Shown here piece by piece: positions 46,074 to 57,039 of a DNA stretch of 64,000 nucleotides. The DNA comes from Pisolithus tinctorius. Lineage: Eukaryota; Basidiomycota; Agaricomycetes; Boletales; Pisolithaceae. The notes below the pieces were generated by a model that had not been told where the DNA came from, did not search any database, and saw only the letters and a program-made list of their open reading frames with translations. The translations under genes were made by a program, and so were the position numbers. Within the stretch, counting starts at the first letter, position 1. Every line of letters begins with the position of its first letter. Location of the stretch: assembly GCA_024663395.1 (NCBI GenBank), contig JANFAH010000009.1, forward strand, positions 1,426,001 to 1,490,000. Direction: 5' to 3'.

Positions 46074-47343
46074 TCATGAGCTGGCAAATACACCTTTACC
46101 TGCTGTTAGTTCTGCTCCGAGCTTGTATCCCAGTACCTGAAGAAGATTTAGAATGCGACAACCCCCGCATACAAATTCTCCTCCACTTGCCTTGTCCCAG
46201 TCTATCTTCTGACGAGTGAGCGGTAGGGCGCGCCTAAGGCCCTTGAATGTCTTCTCAGCCATTTCGTGGTATGCATCGTTGAAAGATGTTTGCAATCGGC
46301 TTTCCTCAACATCGATAAGCGCGAGAATTTTGGAAGAGGCGGAGCTGGGTTCAGCGTTAACGACCGCTGGGGGTATCGGTATTGCCAGATCATGCGATGT
46401 CTCCAGTTGAACCTGATAAAATCAGGAACTACGTGCACAAAAATGGGGGGGATAAAAGTCTTACGTTTCCTTGTTCATAATAGTGGACGTTCACGAGTAT
46501 TTTGCCTCGAATCATCTTGGTGTCAAAGTCGATATGATAATGGGACCTCCATCTGCCTGACCTGTATGGTCCGCGATGAGGAAAGAGAGTGGCGATGGGC
46601 GAGTTACAAATGCACACCAGTAGTTGGATGGGTTGTACTTGTTCGCAACTATTTGGACGACAAACTGGTTGGGAGGTTGCACGGAAAATATGGCGACTAC
46701 TCCGTCGTGGTAGTGTGCAGCGAGATACGACAGAGCAGATGACTCGAGAGCAGTCCTGACGCCATCACAGTCAACCATGAGTAACTGGATAGATGAAATG
46801 CTTACCGCAGTGGCTCAGCCTCAACATCTGATTCTTCAGGTCTCGAGTCTGTGGCCTCCTACCAGTAGGTGATATCTCCTTTAGCTGACGCCAGTCCGTT
46901 GACAGATTCTACTGACCAGGCGAAGATGGTCAAACTTGAAAGATGTCTTTGAACGAGGATCGAGAAACCTTTCCTCGTCTTCGTCGTCGGATGATATCCG
47001 AGCAATATCGCTCACGATTGTCTATCAGGAATGAGACTCGTCCGGGGTTACGAGAATGATCTTCCAATACCTGATAGGAAGTACCCGGTACATCGACCGT
47101 GATGAATTGTGCCAAGTTGTAGTCTCGAAGAGCAGGCAGGATCCCCTGTTCTAACGACTCGTCATCGTTGACTATGACACGGACATCTATTTGTCAAGGA
47201 CAGTTCGGTTGTGTTAGTCTAATACGTGTGCCGAGAGGGTTCTCTCTTTCTTTACCGTTAAGCACGTCGTTGATTTCTCCAGGAGGGGACTGCAGAACAA
47301 AGCTGGACACTCCTGCGATGCGTTCGTCAACTTCTTGGCTCAT
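46074..47343 (-). CDS. CAP1: F-actin-capping protein subunit alpha
   Basis: Eight exons on the minus strand: 47343-47256, 47186-47071, 47021-46913, 46848-46806, 46755-46618, 46561-46465, 46412-46191, 46136-46074, in frame, 291 residues. The protein forms a dimer with the beta subunit and caps barbed ends of actin filaments. Conserved parts are SSFVLQSPPGEINDVLNDVR, FLDPRSKTSFKFDHLR, LSYLAAHYHDGVVAIFSVQ, VNVHYYEQGNVQLETS and FKGLRRALPLTRQKIDWDK. The last intron has a GC donor (GACAAG|GCAAGT) and ends CAG. Without it the conserved KIDWDK/VLGYKLGAE joint cannot be made. The border of exons 3 and 4 (donor GTAGAA) is the least certain. Confidence 0.93.
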
Positions 47344-47433
47344 CGGAGATCAAAGATTGCAACGTTTTGCTTGTCTTTAGAGGGTTGCCATTCCAACCCT
47401 AACCCAATTAGACACTGGCACTTGACACCACAA
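47344..47433. promoter_or_regulatory. Bidirectional promoter of CAP1 and PHD-finger gene
   Basis: 90 bp between divergent start codons. Nothing more specific is visible. Confidence 0.5.
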
Positions 47434-48419
47434 ATGGCGCCGTGTCACCGCTGCTCACAGTCTCACAACTCACCACCACATGCTTTCTTACTGACATGTC
47501 GTAGGTGTCATAGAAGCTGGCATCACAGTGAGTACTCGGCGTTTAATCTCAACGTCCAAGTTCACGCCGGAGATCTTATCAATTAGGATGTCATATCCCC
47601 CCGGTGGAAGATAAAGAACTCATCCGCCGTATTCACGCCACTACTGCTGGAAAGCAGGCGGAGGACTTAGCTGCGTGGTTATGCAAGCGATGCAAGAAAC
47701 ACGATGGCGATGGAAGTGATAAAGCAGCAGCGTCCACAGCCATCATATCAAGTGGGATAACCAGTGCGACCAGTGCTTCACCGACGGTCGCGACTCCTTT
47801 GGAATTACCATCAGCGAAGAAATTTGTGCGCATAAATTCCTCCTTGAGGCCACTTACTGAACACGTTGAAGGATATAATACAGGCACCAGCTCCCCCACA
47901 GGATATTGATGTTGATACCAGCCGCAACAATAATGCTGTGCGCATAAATTCCTCTTTGGGTTTCAGTCGATTTACTGAACGCTTTAAAAGGATGCAACGC
48001 ACACAACAGCTCCCTCGCAGGATGTGGAAGTCGGTAACAGCCGTAACAACAACAATGATGATGATATTTACGGACCCCCTGTGGAGCGCCGTGTCATCCG
48101 TATTTTCCCCTCCCTAGCAGAAGAACTACGAGAAAAAACTCCAGCACAGACAGGTGTGATGTACAGTGGCCATCATGAAGCCAGCAAGGTTAGCTCCTAA
48201 TGTTTGTTTGTCGTCCTTATGATCCTTGAGCTGGCTCAGCAGACTTCCTCAACATCAGTTCTCGAGGCTCGCCCAGTAATTCACACAAGGAAAAGGTTCA
48301 AGGCTAGAGCAAAGAAGTTTCAGGGCTCTTCTGAGGATGATTGCCAGCCATTCTTTTTTTTTATTGATGACTGGTTACGAGAACGTCGTCGTGACATTAG
48401 CGCCTCCCGTGTAGCATAA
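47434..48419 (+). CDS. PHD-finger protein with internal repeats
   Basis: Exon 1 from ATG 47434 (MAPCHRCSQSHNSPPH) and exon 2 from 47587 (intron 47528-47586) give a complete C4HC3 PHD pattern: CHRC, CRRC, the His-Cys pair in WHHRCH, and WLCKRC. PHD fingers usually read histone H3 tails, so a chromatin role is likely. After a Ser/Thr/Ala-rich linker two related DNA segments (about 47826-47937 and 47938-48050) encode VRINSSL followed by a QD-V-SRNNN motif. The tail is EERRV-type basic and acidic sequence (YGPPVERRVIRIFPSLAEEL, then KRFKARAKKFQGSSEDD) ending RDISASRVA at 48419. Introns in the repeat region are not resolved, so the middle is uncertain. Confidence 0.75.
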
Positions 48420-48603
48420 TACCACTACCCCAGCTCAACGTGAGTACTATAGTGACGACTGAGCCAATGCAGCAGTTTGCGTAGTGTCCACTCTGTCGAC
48501 GGCTTGCCTCATAGACGTCTCTGGTTACTTGACTGCTAGTTGGTACCCACCACGGTCACAGTTGTCTTGAGTGGACGAGCCTTTCGTGTGTTGCTACCAC
48601 ACC

Positions 48604-51093
48604 ATGGCTGCTACTGTGGATCTGCCCAAGCTGACCGTCTCCCAACTAAAAGCACTATGCAAGGAACGGGGAATTGCTGGCTACTCCAAGCTAGCAAAAG
48701 CCGCCCTTATCGAAAAGTTGGCGGCGAGCTCCAGTGTATCATCAAAAACATCATCGACGGAGCAGTCTGGCCTATCACATGGCTCTCTCGCATCTTCCAC
48801 AGCTCAGAACGTGGCAGAACGCACGGTCATTGACACAAGCGATAGCGGTGAAGTGTCTAGAAGGCAATCATCACAGGCTCATACCGTCAGGCAGCTTTCC
48901 CCACACCAGACTTCGCCAACCGGGACTGGTTTTTTGGTTCACCAAGGCCCTTCCGATCCCTGCGGATCATCTCTCGCTGCTCAAAAAACATCCCAGGACT
49001 GTGTGCCTAGCAGACGCCCTGCGCATACAGCTGCACCACTTGGCCAAAAGCGTGTCAGGATCAGCTCACCCTCTCAATACCACACCACTCCGGAGCACAA
49101 TCCAACCCCAACTGTCCAGCATACTGTTATTGAGCCCCTGCCTGCTTTGCCCAAAAAGAGCGAAACGTCCATTGTAGTCAAGCCCAATTCACGTGAACTG
49201 AGTGTTACCGCAAGCAGGACTCGCAGTCTTCCGGCACGAGCAAAGGCAGCTGGTCGCTTCAAACCGCTAACCATTCTTAGCCCGCAAAGTTTAGGCGAAA
49301 CACGTCTCACAAAGCACCAACAAGATTCTCTAATCGGTGCAGTACCGCGGTCTGGAACCGTGTTTTGTTCCCTACCAGGCATGACTTCGACTCCACCGAC
49401 TCTTGTAAGCATATCATTACTGCCCAATATCTCCGAAAGAAGGCAGGCGCACCATTGGGCGGTTATTCTCAGTGGCCTTGATGATGATGAAAGGCAAGTT
49501 TGCTCTTTCGTATCCAGAACATTCCACTATGCAGGTAAGAAATTACACCCGTGTGCGCCTATCGTTTAATCGTGTCGCCACACGTTGGAAACGATTGTCC
49601 GTAGTTTACCTTTCTGCGGCGCATATACTCGAACGGAAACACTACGGGGACCTCCTGGACGCAATATTCCGAAAGTATTCAAGAGACACGACGAATATGT
49701 GGCCGTACCTCCGGTCTCGCGAACGCGAAATTTTTCAAAGGCGTCGAGCGTTCAAGGAATCGTTCCTTGGCAGATTACTTTCTTTTGATCCACTCACTGA
49801 GCGACTTTGGGGATGCCCAGATCATGATCGCCAGGTGGAGATCGCCCTTCGGTGGATCAGTTCCATGGGATATCTTATAATGCAATGAATACTAACCGAG
49901 CGTCAGATTTGTCCTCACTAGAGTGTGGTTCGCGGTATCTTTGGGTGCATATGGTCACAATTCCTTCGCTCTGATGACCAGCCACGTCGTGGATGCCAAA
50001 GAAGTGCTAAAGGGAGAAGTTTGGCAGATCCGGACTCGGAACGGAAACTCCACAGAGGGCTTTTATGTGCTTGAAGCCACTTGCGAAGTTATCGGTCACC
50101 CACCGATGCCTAAGTCTTCTAATTTGACTGAAAAACATTCCCTCCGCGTTGATTGGTATGCGTATGTTGACCGTCGATTGTCGTGTTCATCCTCTGTCGG
50201 AACATGCCTGCTCGATCATGTCCATTGGTCGGACCGAGAAGAGTATAGCTGGGGCATCAGCAAAGTATGGTTACACCGTACCTCTAGAGAGGGAGATATG
50301 GGTTATGCTAAAAGGTGTGTCGCTGAGAGGTACATTTTGGCCAGCGTGGTGGCGAACGGGTAATGCCAAACCTCTTGCCCTTTGAAAGCACTTACTCTTG
50401 ACGTTTCTTCCCCAGCATCAGTGGAAGGTGGATGTCGACCACCTCTATGGCCCAAGAGTTTGCCGGGTTACCAGGTTGCGACACCATTCCCTCGAGACCA
50501 AAAGCACCATCCCTGAACATGTATCTTCCATCGTACGCCCCGTCATCCTTTAATAGAACACCTTCGTAGTTGACTTCTTCACGCAGACATCACTATGTCG
50601 AAAGTGTGCACTTCACGACCTCCACAAAAGAGCACCTACATTCAGCTCTAGCAGTTGTACAGACTCCTGCGAGAGAGTACTACGTCTTAAAGAACAACGG
50701 CATGCAGGTTGGATGCGAGGAAGAGGGTGTGGCGGATGTATGGGCGGAGATCCTCCAATGTGATAACAAAGGGCGGCTCTTGTAACGTGAGCAATCGTTC
50801 AAAAGTGATACGTCCGATACTGGCCTTGAGGCGACCTATTTCCTAGTGAACAGAGTGTGGCTCTGGATTCAGAAGTGAAAACCGTTTGCCAATATAAAGC
50901 GAGATTGCCTACGCCTCACTCAAATGTTTTTGTGTTGCGTGACCACTCACCTTTGTTATACATGGGCGGGGAGCTAGGGGAGGCCCTAAAGCGTTTCGAA
51001 GTAGACTCTGCTTTAACCGTTGACCTCTTCGACAATAAGAAGCAGAGCAGTTTGGAGCTTGAAAGAACATGCTTGGTGTCTTCCAGAAAATAA
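48604..51093 (+). CDS. SAP-domain protein, otherwise unknown
   Basis: ATG 48604 opens MAATVDLPKLTVSQLKALCK. Residues about 9-37 form a SAP-type helix-turn-helix (LKALCKERGIAGYSKLAKAA), a small DNA-binding fold of chromatin and repair proteins. A long Ser/Thr/Pro-rich region follows up to about 49,330. Then comes an ordered part in several exons: LSGLDDDERQVCSFVSRTFHY, VYLSAAHILERKHYGDLLDA, TRVWFAVSLGAYGHNSFAL, HHYVESVHFTTSTKEHLHSA and SPLLYMGGELGEALKRFEVD, ending at 51093. Introns of the second half could not be placed exactly. I do not recognise the ordered part as a known domain. An earlier in-frame ATG (48571) is possible. Confidence 0.65.
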
Positions 51094-51802
51094 CACCAGC
51101 ATCTGAATCCGCGGAATCTTTACGGTTCCAACACTTTGCCGGTTCGCACTCACCCACTGAGCACGCTTCCCTACGGAAATGACACGTATACAGAACTAAT
51201 GACCACCGAACTGTTGCTGAGAAGCATGTTGTCCCTCGTTGAGAGGACGTGTTGAAAGTTTTTCACTGTGATCTTGCTGTGATCGGGACCTTGCATAAGT
51301 TGTCAGTCTCGATCGTATCTTTTTTTCGGCTGTGTTGACGACCATGTGCCACGGTCCCTCGTTGACACCGAAAGTTCTCAGTCACTGATATCCGCGGGCA
51401 GACTGCCGCAGATATACTGTGAGTAACGGTCAGTGTGGTCGACCACTGCCCCCTCTGCACTACTGGTGATTCAAGTATTCATCCCCAAACGGTTCCGACA
51501 GTGTCGTCGTCATGTAACAGTTGGTGCGCAGCTCGGAGGCACAACGGCGGTAACTTCTTCCGGCGATGGTAATCCGCGATGTCATTACGTAGTGTCGCCG
51601 TTCCGCCCGTGGTTGTACTTAGCCACAGTACCTCTATGCGGCGCTTCACATTTGTCACAGCCAAGTGGCAAAGCCCTGCCGTTATTCTGCGGCCTCAAAA
51701 TATATAAAAGGGTCTCATCCAAGGGCTAGTAAGTCCTCACCCATCTTCCTCCGCTGCACGGCTTGGCTTGGCTGGTTTATTCTCCACGCGATTATTGTCA
51801 CC
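51094..51802. other. Intergenic region with promoter of next gene
   Basis: About 700 bp with no convincing gene. It holds a clear TATA box at 51701-51710, and C/T-rich sequence follows up to the ATG at 51803. Confidence 0.5.
51701..51710 (+). promoter_or_regulatory. TATA box
   Basis: TATATAAAAG lies 93 bp upstream of the start codon at 51803, the usual distance in fungal TATA promoters. It is the strongest TATA box seen on the gene-dense side and hints at regulated or high expression. Confidence 0.6.
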
Positions 51803-52554
51803 ATGACCCATAACGAATTGTGGTTGTCCTATCACCAGGTGTCGCGTTCCAACAAGCCGGTAACCGCTCAGCTCATCGAGCTCGAGTTCCAGAATCAGAA
51901 GCTCGTGGACCTCGAGGACGTCCTCGAGCATTTGTTTCATCAGGGTTTCATTGAGGCCAAGTATAGACCTGTCGCATTCTGGGAGAATCACGAAGGTCAA
52001 CGTGTTCATGGGACGCATGTGGTGGAAGAGTTGTTGAAGAATGGCGTTGGGAAGTGTTCTCAGACTGCTCTCCGTCTTGTCATTGGTAAGTCATCCGTTC
52101 GACCGTCTTGACTAGCGCATTAACGCTCGCCCCTCCAGCCGATACTCCTCCCGCGCTTTGGTTCAGCTACCACTACCTTCACAACCCCTCAGCTCCAGCA
52201 GTTACCCAGCGCGTCAAGCTTGGCTCCCCGCAAACGAAGCTTGAGCTGATTGCTCACCTTACCAACCACATCTTCGCTAGTGGATACCTCGCTCCCCATC
52301 TGAGAACTAAAGTTTACTGGCAAGGATCCTGTGGAAGGAGGATTGAAGAGTATGAACATCTTGAGCATCTTCTCTGTGCCGGCGATGGGGTATCTGAGAC
52401 TGCGTGTTTGCGTCTGGTCATCGGTCGGTTTCCTTTTTTCATTTGCGTTATCCCAATGTCTTATTGTGATCCGCAGATCGACAGGCAGGCCATTGCCTTC
52501 ACAGATGCATTGCACCATGTTCACCGTGTCATTAGGAGGATGGTCCACTTGTGA
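51803..52554 (+). CDS. Small protein made of two copies of one unknown domain
   Basis: Exon 1 (51803-52085) and exon 2 (from 52139) each encode one copy of a domain of about 90 residues. Copy 1 runs LWLSYHQVSRSNKPVTAQ ... DVLEHLFHQGFIEAKYRP ... TALRLVI; copy 2 runs LWFSYHYLHNPSAPAVTQ ... HLTNHIFASGYLAPHLR ... TACLRLVI. Both copies end at the same point, in the same phase (G|), with an intron donor GT directly after LVIG. This shows that an exon was duplicated. The end is either read through to TGA at 52554 or spliced (52424-52476) to a short terminal exon. The domain is unknown to me. No signal peptide or membrane segment is visible. Confidence 0.75.
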
Positions 52555-52885
52555 TGTCTACAATGATTACTGCATTGCTGGAGGAGTGCTTGTACTTGGC
52601 TTTGTTACTAGTTAGGCGTGTCATACAGGTACTCGCGTGGTAATGATGATCCGCTTTGATGAAGAATGTGGACGTATCGAAGTTCCATGGTAGTTGTAAC
52701 TGCGTCGCTGGCAATCTTGAGTTTCGTGATAAAACACCTAGAGTCAAGACCAGACGATCAAGGTGTGATGGGATATGAGAAACCCAGAAAAGCTTGATTG
52801 GAGGGACTAGCTTGTAGTCGACTTCCGTACCGTTGGAACAGCTTGACACAATTTTCACGCGGTTCACTGTCTACAAGGACCACGT
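52555..52885. other. Convergent intergenic region
   Basis: 330 bp between the 3' ends of the duplicated-domain gene and QRI7. No coding sequence was recognised. Confidence 0.5.
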
Positions 52886-54481
52886 CTAAGCCGGAGTGCG
52901 CGAGTTCACATCTAGGATAGTACTAATATCCCATTTCGCCCGTAGGTCGATGGAATAGTCATCGTGGTCTCCAGCAAGGAACCTATGCATTGCAGCCCAT
53001 CCGATCATCACTGCATTGTCTAGAAAACAAGCTTAGTTTCGTCGTTTCCCACTTTCAAAAGATATATTACCTGTACAGAGCTCTGGTGGTGGAAAGACGA
53101 GACCTATCTTCACATTTGGACTGTAGTTATCCAATGCTGCACGCAACCTACAAGGGATACGTAAAAGTGGTGCTAGGTACGCTGATAGGTAAGAATTGGC
53201 TTACCTGGTTCTAAGGAACAAATTACTTGCCACGCCGCCGCTCACCACGACGTGACGTGGGTTGATATTTCGCAACGAGAGTTTCTCAAGTCCTAGTGTG
53301 AGCTTCTCGCACAACTGTTGAGCAGCCGCATCCTGAAAAGCGCGGGCAAGTGCAACACGATGGCCCTCCGTAAGAGGCACTTGGGTACTGGCTAGATATC
53401 GCTCTATTGAAGAATGCAGACAGCTGTACGAGAAGGCAAGCTTGCCCGGCATAGGGACGGGAAATGAACCAACGTTCGGGACGTCGCCGGTGTCCTTGCG
53501 ACAGAAATCTTCAAGGGCCGCCCCGGGACCCTTTGTGCCCCATGAGAGTCCCAACATACGAGCCACCTTGTCAAATGAACGGCCCACGCTTTCGTCCGCG
53601 GTCGTAGCAAGAATCTCGAAAGAGGTTTTCGATGTTGCGAGGAGGAGCAGAGTGTGACCGCCGGATATCAGTAGTGTGAGGAATGGAAACTCTGGTGTTT
53701 GGTCAACTGGCGCGGTCAGTAACGGCGTCAAAGCATGCGCTTGCTAACAGGTATCAAAATGAGATACTTGGTGATAATGGTCAACGATTCACGAACTGAC
53801 CATGTGATGAACACCAACCATTGGTTTGTTGAGGGCAGCAGCAAGGGATTTCGCTGCATTGGACCCAACGCTGAGACAACCTCCGATCCCTGACAGCTGA
53901 ACGTAAGCTCTTCGTTACGATAGTCCGCTTCCCATGGCTGCTTGCCTGGTCCCCTGGTAAATGCAATCCCATCCACATCCTGCATCGTAAGTTTCGCATT
54001 CTCGAGTGCCCTGCGTACGGCGCCCGGCTGTAAACTGTGTTCATATCAACGAAACGCTTTTAAATTATGAGTACTCTGACCATGTTACGTTGGTGTGCTT
54101 CGATCGCAACAGTAGGATGGATTCCACCGAAACCCTCGTGTCTTGTAGAATACCAACCTTCAGCGCGAACAAGATTTTGAACGAACAACATACAAATCAT
54201 GCTGTTTCACGACAATGTTCGAGAGTATCTGACGGGACGAAGTAACCACTGCAGCACAGGTATCGTCGGCTGAGCTTTCCAGAGCTAATACCGTGAACAA
54301 TGTACGCCTGCATAGTCGGAACGCTGTCCAAGGTTTCAGATGAATTTTCCCGAACGAACGGAGCTACACTGTGCACGTACATTGACTCAGGCGTGATCCA
54401 CGCGAGTGCCACGAAGCCAGCCCAATGACCGTCGTCATAACTTGACCAACACCGAAATTTTGCACCGCCACCGTGTCGCAT
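52886..54481 (-). CDS. QRI7: Mitochondrial tRNA threonylcarbamoyladenosine (t6A) synthase Qri7
   Basis: Eight exons on the minus strand: 54481-54447, 54307-54194, 54141-54081, 54027-53946, 53889-53801, 53743-53205, 53147-53071, 53019-52886, in frame, 376 residues. Kae1/TsaD/Qri7 family: LALESSADDTCAAVV, GFGGIHPTVAIEAHQRNM, GPGIGGCLSVGSNAAKSL, MVGVHHMQAHALTPLL (metal-binding His pair), LLISGGHTLLLL, RHVVVSGGVASNLFLR and LVFPPPELCTDNAVMIGWA. It transfers the threonylcarbamoyl group to A37 of mitochondrial tRNAs reading ANN codons. The intron after GPG starts with GC (GACCAG|GCAAGC). The first exon (MRHGGGAKFRCW) is inferred from phase. It is basic, as suits a mitochondrial start. Confidence 0.9.
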
Positions 54482-54517
54482 ACGGTCAATCACTGTAGTC
54501 ACTGCCAGCCACGCACG
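54482..54517. promoter_or_regulatory. Bidirectional promoter of QRI7 and uS7m
   Basis: Only 36 bp lie between the two start codons if the QRI7 start is right. The true core promoters must overlap the coding or UTR sequence of the partner. Confidence 0.5.
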
Positions 54518-55240
54518 ATGAACGTTCGCAATTTGGCGGTGTCGGCCTTGCAAGCCGCCAAATTCACAGCCAGGCGCACAAGGGCGTCGCCATTTTCACC
54601 TGGAATTGTTGCGGGCACCATCGTCGCACGGCATGCTAGCTCATCTGCAGACAGAGAAACTCTTGCAAAGTCCGCAGAACTGCTCGATGCACTCGTGGGC
54701 TCGACTACGGGTCTTAACCTCAGTGACATACCCTATGGAGAACCAGTCCCACAGGCATCACAGACATCGGGACAGTCGACAAGCCCGACTCTCCCTTCTG
54801 GCACCGTGGATGACCCTCTCGCTCAAATGTTTATTCCCCCCGCCAACGACCCCCTGCTCGACTACCTCACGTCCGCACTCCTGAAAAACGGTCGCCGTGC
54901 AAAAGCTGCGCGCCTCGTCTCACGGACACTGCTTCATATCCACACCTCGACGAGGGCACCGCCCCTGCCCATCGTACGAGAAGCGATATTGACTGCATCA
55001 CCAGCAGTGAAGCTCGGCTCTCACAAATACGGGACGAAATCACTGCAAGTTCCCTACGCCTTGACCGAGAAACAACGTATACACGCAGGAGTTAAAGCTG
55101 TTTTGGCAGCGAGCGAATCGAGGCCTGGAAAGTCTGTGGACATCAGATTGGCTAGGGAACTGATCGGAGTACTACAAGGTGAAAGCAAAGCGATCGTGGA
55201 GAAGGAGAGGCTGCACAAGCTAGCTATGGTAAACAGGTGA
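54518..55240 (+). CDS. RSM7: Mitochondrial small-subunit ribosomal protein uS7m
   Basis: From ATG 54518 (MNVRNLAVSALQAAKFTARR), a basic amphipathic presequence, to TGA 55238-55240, 240 residues. The C-terminal half is a uS7 domain: DPLLDYLTSALLKNGRRAKA, ALVSRTLLHIHTSTR-like helix, GSHKYGTKSLQVPYALTEKQ, and ARELIGVLQGESKAIVEKER. uS7 nucleates assembly of the 3' head of the small subunit rRNA. The last codons could be a splice donor (AACAG|GTGAGT). If so a few more residues follow, but the stop used here gives a normal length. Confidence 0.93.
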   Translation: MNVRNLAVSALQAAKFTARRTRASPFSPGIVAGTIVARHASSSADRETLAKSAELLDALVGSTTGLNLSDIPYGEPVPQASQTSGQSTSPTLPSGTVDDPLAQMFIPPANDPLLDYLTSALLKNGRRAKAARLVSRTLLHIHTSTRAPPLPIVREAILTASPAVKLGSHKYGTKSLQVPYALTEKQRIHAGVKAVLAASESRPGKSVDIRLARELIGVLQGESKAIVEKERLHKLAMVNR

Positions 55241-55519
55241 GTTGACCTACCCGACCGTCTGTTGTCTTAGTTTCTCATATTCTGTGAAGGGGTAACGTAG
55301 GTTTGAGACGATAGACACGATGCCATCTTTCCCCGCTGTCACTGTACCATAATTCCTCCTCTGCTGCATCATTATTTCATACTGCTTGACGTACAGCGCT
55401 CGCTCCGGTGGTGAGGGTAGTAGACGATATATCCATATACATGGGTGGCTATTGATTAATGAGGGCATATCATATACTCGGGTATCAATCGACGGTCAAC
55501 CCTCTTGCAAAATTCACGT
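55241..55519. other. Short region with a possible small minus-strand gene
   Basis: A minus-strand frame at 55247-55468 encodes LPSPPERALYVKQYEIMMQQ and RYPFTEYEKLRQQ, whose composition looks protein-like, but I cannot name it, and it lies between the 3' ends of two genes. It could be the last exon of an unseen small gene or chance. Confidence 0.3.
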
Positions 55520-56281
55520 TCAAAAGACCCATGGAATCATCCTCCACCTCACTCGCTGGCTCCACTCTTCCCAATCTCTTCCAAAAGTTGCGTGTAGTAC
55601 GCGGTCCTCGCGAAGACACCTCTCCCCCATCATTATGCACGAGACGATCACTAAGGCACTCCAGAACGGTGCCCACAGTTTATATCCAATAGGGCAATGG
55701 TACATCATGGACCCTTGCGTGCCGTAGACGAGCGTAATGCCAGCAAGCGAGAACATAGCGCCCGTGTATGAGGGGTGCCGCACGAGGGCATATGGGCCAG
55801 AAGTGATCAGTTTGTGATTTGGAAGAATTGCGAACTCGAACGTGAATAGTCGTCCAAGTGTCCGGTAGCACGATATACGAATGTACATCCCGATGCCAGC
55901 CAGGACGCACCCAAGAAATGCGAGGGGGGTAAGCTCGAGTTTTTCGACACACGTACTGGCGAGTAACGTGCTTTCCGCCATCCGTGCGGTAAGTCGCACG
56001 ACGATCAGAGCTATTTCAGCGACGCCGGCGAACATATAAGAAAACTTTGTTTATTGCGCTTGTCAACCGCGAAGAAAAATTTAGCGCGGAAGGGGAGAAC
56101 ATACCTGCATCGTGAACTTCATGATGCCAACTGCTTTCTTCTCTACTACAGATACCCTACGCTTTTCTTCCTCGGTAGGAGGGGGGTTAGGTGGGGTAAT
56201 GGTGACGCGTTGAGCACATGTTGCACCTAATACCCCTACGAGCCGGAGAAGTAGTCCAGTTGTGGTGGCAGACCTCACCAT
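55520..56281 (-). CDS. ICMT-family membrane methyltransferase (Ste14-like)
   Basis: Two exons on the minus strand (56281-56105 and 56044-55520), in frame, 233 residues. The fold is that of isoprenylcysteine carboxyl methyltransferases: several hydrophobic helices, SGPYALVRHPSYTG (cofactor-binding His), and a C-terminal ERCLREDRVLHATFGRDW with WRMIPWVF. True Ste14 methylates the C-terminal prenylcysteine of mating factors and Ras-like proteins in the ER. This protein starts with a hydrophobic MVRSATTTGLLLRLVGVLGA and is short, so it may be one of the divergent ICMT-like paralogues common in mushrooms. The substrate is therefore not assigned. Confidence 0.8.
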
Positions 56282-57039
56282 ATCTTGAAGAAATCCTCAG
56301 CACTTTGGGAAGGAAGAAAAGAAGGGTGACGATCAGAAAATTTCGGTCCACGGCTTACGGGTATTTAAGCACGAATCCGCGGATGGCACTCACCGTTTGT
56401 AATTGAGGACAACCCAAAAGGACCGTCCACGGATGTCCCACACTTGGCTGTCCCTAGTTTATGGTGAGACATGTACGCCCACACACTAGAACGAAGTTGA
56501 GGTTTACAAAGTCATTTCACCACACTTGGGAAGTTAACGGCACATATTTGATTAGACGTCTGACCTTCATCTATACAGCCGAGGGCTGCCGCCATTAGTG
56601 ACGATTCCGCCTGGAGAAAGCCAAAGTTAGGTTTTTCTCCGCCCCGACAAGTTTGGTTTAAGTTGGGACCTATACACATGGTCAGCCAGGTCAACGTGTT
56701 TTAAATTTGACATGCGGCCTACTAATAGTAATAGTTAAATTTTCGATCGTAGCTAGTGTCGGATTGGTTGTTATTTCCATGGAACAACTGTCTCTTCTCA
56801 GGGCCAAATGGCTTGTTTAAGTACTATTTTTCGCTGTCAGGGACCACGTGATGACTTGCAGCAATGACAAGCGGCGTTGTATTTAGTTAGATATTGATGC
56901 TTGGAACTTTACCAGAAGAATCAGGTGTTCTAATACGCAACAGATGATTGTCACTGTGTAATGAGGTACATACATGGGCAGTAACTTTACACATTTCCAC
57001 TCTTTTAAATGCTTTCTCGAAGGTAAATGCCCACAGAAC
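56282..57039. other. Intergenic region, no gene recognised
   Basis: About 760 bp holding the promoter of the ICMT-like gene and the 3' end of the superoxide dismutase gene. AT-rich near 56,700-56,760. No coding sequence seen. Confidence 0.5.
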
